Shown here in pieces: positions 5,502 through 7,155 of a stretch of DNA of 7,155 nt. The notes beneath the pieces were generated by a model. That model was not told the DNA's origin and searched no databases. It saw nothing but the letters and a program-made list of their open reading frames with translations. The position numbers and the translations under genes are program-made. Numbering within the stretch: position 1 is the first letter of the stretch; each line of letters begins with the position of its first letter. Source of the stretch: Dehalococcoidales bacterium (lineage in GTDB: Bacteria; Chloroflexota; Dehalococcoidia; Dehalococcoidales; RBG-16-60-22); the NCBI GenBank assembly GCA_026416775.1, contig JAOAEN010000066.1, positions 1 to 7,155 on the forward strand, written 5' to 3'.

Positions 5502-7136
5502 TCAAGCGGTAAGGGGGAGCGGCGGCTGTGCCCCCTCACGCAAGATGCCCTTGGCAACCCCGATGAAATCGCGAAAGAGCGGGTACGGCCGCCCGGGACG
5601 GGACAGACACTCGGGATGGAACTGACAGCCGACCATGAAGCGATGTACCTCAAGCTCGCAGATCTCAACAAGGCTGTCATCGGGGGAAAGCCCGCTGTAG
5701 ATAAGACCTGCCTGGCGCAGGACATCACGGTAGCGGTTGTTGAACTCAAGGCGGTGACGGTGTCTCTCCAGGACCAGTCCCTGCCCGTAAGCCCGGTACG
5801 CCAGCGTCCCCTCAACAATCTTGCAGGGGTAATTTCCCAATCGCATCGTGGCACCCTTCGTCTGCAGGTTCTTCTGCTCAAGCATGTAGTCAATCACAGG
5901 ATAGCGCGTGTCCGGGACAAACTCGGTGGAATTCGGCTCATCAGAGTTATAGGCATGGCGCGCCAGCTCGATCACCATTACCTGCATGCCGAGGCAGAGC
6001 CCAAGATAGGGTATCTTGTTCTCGCGGGCATACCTCGCCGCCCTGATCATTCCCTCGATGCCCCGGATACCGAAGCCCCCCGGGACGACAATCCCCTGCA
6101 CGCTGCGCAGGAAGCTGTCCGGGTTTACCTTTTCCAGTTCCTCGGAATGGACCCAGGAGAGGTTGAGCGACCTGTCGTGGAAGATGGCGGCATGGTGGAG
6201 CGCCTCGCGCACGGAGTAATAGGCATCGTTAAGCTCAACGTATTTGCCGACGAGGGCGATGTTCACCGGCTCGCGAGGCGTCTTGATGCGCTCAACAAGC
6301 GCCCGCCACCGGGACAGGTCGGGCACTCCCGCGCAAATACCGAGCTTCTCCACGATAAGCTGACCGAGCCCGCAGTCTTCAAGGAGGAGCGGAATCTCAT
6401 AGATCGTTTTCACCGTCTGCAGCGGGATGACCGCCTGTCTTTCCACGTCGCAGAAGAGGGATATTTTATCGCGCAAATTCTCCGCCATCGGGTAGTCGCT
6501 GCGGCAGACGATGATGTCCGGCTGGATACCCATGCGCCTCAGCTCGTTGACGCTGTGCTGGGTGGGCTTCGTCTTCAGTTCACCGGTGGACTGGAGATAG
6601 GGCAGGAAGGTGACGTGGATATAAAGCACGTTGTTCCTGCCGACGTCGTTCCTCATCTGGCGGATGGCCTCAAGGAAGGGCTGCCCTTCAATGTCACCCA
6701 CCGTGCCCCCCACCTCAATGAGGATAACCTCTGCCCCCGATTTTTCGGCAAGACGCTTGAAGCGGCCCTTTATCTCGTTGGTGAGGTGCGGGACAATCTG
6801 GATCGTACCGCCGAGGTAGTCCCCGCGGCGCTCGCGTGAAATCAACGTGCTGTAGATCTGTCCGGATGTGGTATTGGAGTCCGCGGTGCATTCAATATCG
6901 ATGAACCGCTCGTAGTTGCCGAGGTCAAGGTCGGTCTCCGCGCCGTCCTTGGTAACGAATACCTCGCCGTGCTGGTAGGGCGACATGGTACCGGGGTCAA
7001 CGTTGAGGTAAGGGTCAAGCTTCTGCACCGCGATGCTGATTCCCCGGCTCTTGAGGATGGTGCCGATTGAGGCGACGGTGATCCCCTTCCCTACCGAACT
7101 CACCACACCACCGGTTACAAAGATATATTTTGGCAT
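5502..7136 (-). CDS. pyrG: CTP synthase (glutamine-hydrolysing)
   Basis: This enzyme aminates UTP to CTP with ATP and glutamine, the last step of pyrimidine nucleotide synthesis; the active form is a tetramer. The product is full length at 544 residues. The N-terminal synthase domain (about 1-270) has the P-loop [10 protein letters not shown] (9-18), [14 protein letters not shown] (38-51), [19 protein letters not shown] (55-73), [15 protein letters not shown] (103-117) and [14 protein letters not shown] (141-154). The C-terminal class I amidotransferase domain (about 290-535) has the oxyanion loop PGGFGIRG (352-359), nucleophile Cys381 in GLCLGMQ, and His507 and Glu509 in FHPECLSRP. The catalytic set is complete. 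The ATG at 7136 gives the expected [10 protein letters not shown] start; only a weak AGAAG precedes it, and just 19 bases of upstream sequence are visible, so the promoter or any upstream gene lies outside. It is the first visible gene of the pyrG-talC-rho unit. Confidence 0.99.
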   Translation of the reverse strand: MPKYIFVTGGVVSSVGKGITVASIGTILKSRGISIAVQKLDPYLNVDPGTMSPYQHGEVFVTKDGAETDLDLGNYERFIDIECTADSNTTSGQIYSTLISRERRGDYLGGTIQIVPHLTNEIKGRFKRLAEKSGAEVILIEVGGTVGDIEGQPFLEAIRQMRNDVGRNNVLYIHVTFLPYLQSTGELKTKPTQHSVNELRRMGIQPDIIVCRSDYPMAENLRDKISLFCDVERQAVIPLQTVKTIYEIPLLLEDCGLGQLIVEKLGICAGVPDLSRWRALVERIKTPREPVNIALVGKYVELNDAYYSVREALHHAAIFHDRSLNLSWVHSEELEKVNPDSFLRSVQGIVVPGGFGIRGIEGMIRAARYARENKIPYLGLCLGMQVMVIELARHAYNSDEPNSTEFVPDTRYPVIDYMLEQKNLQTKGATMRLGNYPCKIVEGTLAYRAYGQGLVLERHRHRLEFNNRYRDVLRQAGLIYSGLSPDDSLVEICELEVHRFMVGCQFHPECLSRPGRPYPLFRDFIGVAKGILREGAQPPLPLTA

Positions 7137-7155
7137 ACGCTTCTATTGAACCGGA

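Noticed and set aside
4761..6839. Plus-strand 692-codon open frame opposite talC and pyrG
   Set aside because: It is codon-for-codon antisense to two certain genes, begins in the rho leader region without a proper ribosome site, and its product shows no recognisable domain.

Overview
The window carries two blocks of housekeeping genes on opposite strands, pointing towards each other, with one small unrecognised gene between them. I found no mobile element, CRISPR array, tRNA, rRNA or obvious foreign DNA. I also found nothing I would call a new biological system.

Plus strand (1-2797): the 3' half of aroA (EPSP synthase, cut by the window edge), complete aroC (chorismate synthase) and complete pheA (fused chorismate mutase-prephenate dehydratase with an ACT domain). 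Neighbouring genes overlap by 11 and 4 bases, so they look like the tail of a translationally coupled operon. The three products act in order: shikimate-3-phosphate to EPSP, to chorismate, to prephenate, to phenylpyruvate.

Minus strand (7136 down to 2806): complete pyrG (CTP synthase), talC (transaldolase of the small TalC/FSA type) and rho (transcription terminator). The gaps are 12 and 47 bases. A 291-base gap then holds a good intrinsic-terminator candidate for this operon, several hairpins and a plausible sigma70-type promoter. After it comes a 109-codon gene of unknown function that ends 8 bases from the end of pheA.

Organism: a GC-rich bacterium with a strong bias against TTA, CTA and TCA codons, which leaves long antisense open frames. 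The operon layout and protein style (a P-protein directly after aroA-aroC, and pyrG-talC-rho together) fit Chloroflexota, perhaps a Dehalococcoidia relative. This is inference from memory of family sequences, at roughly even odds. The pyrG, talC and rho cluster also recalls the longer Bacillus subtilis segment that contains pyrG, fbaA, the talC-like ywjH, murAB and rho.

Points most worth a second look: the unknown 109-aa gene with its own promoter and an inverted repeat across the -35 region; a Phe in TalC that predicts transaldolase rather than fructose-6-phosphate aldolase activity; and Gly at two Rho positions that line the bicyclomycin pocket in E. coli.
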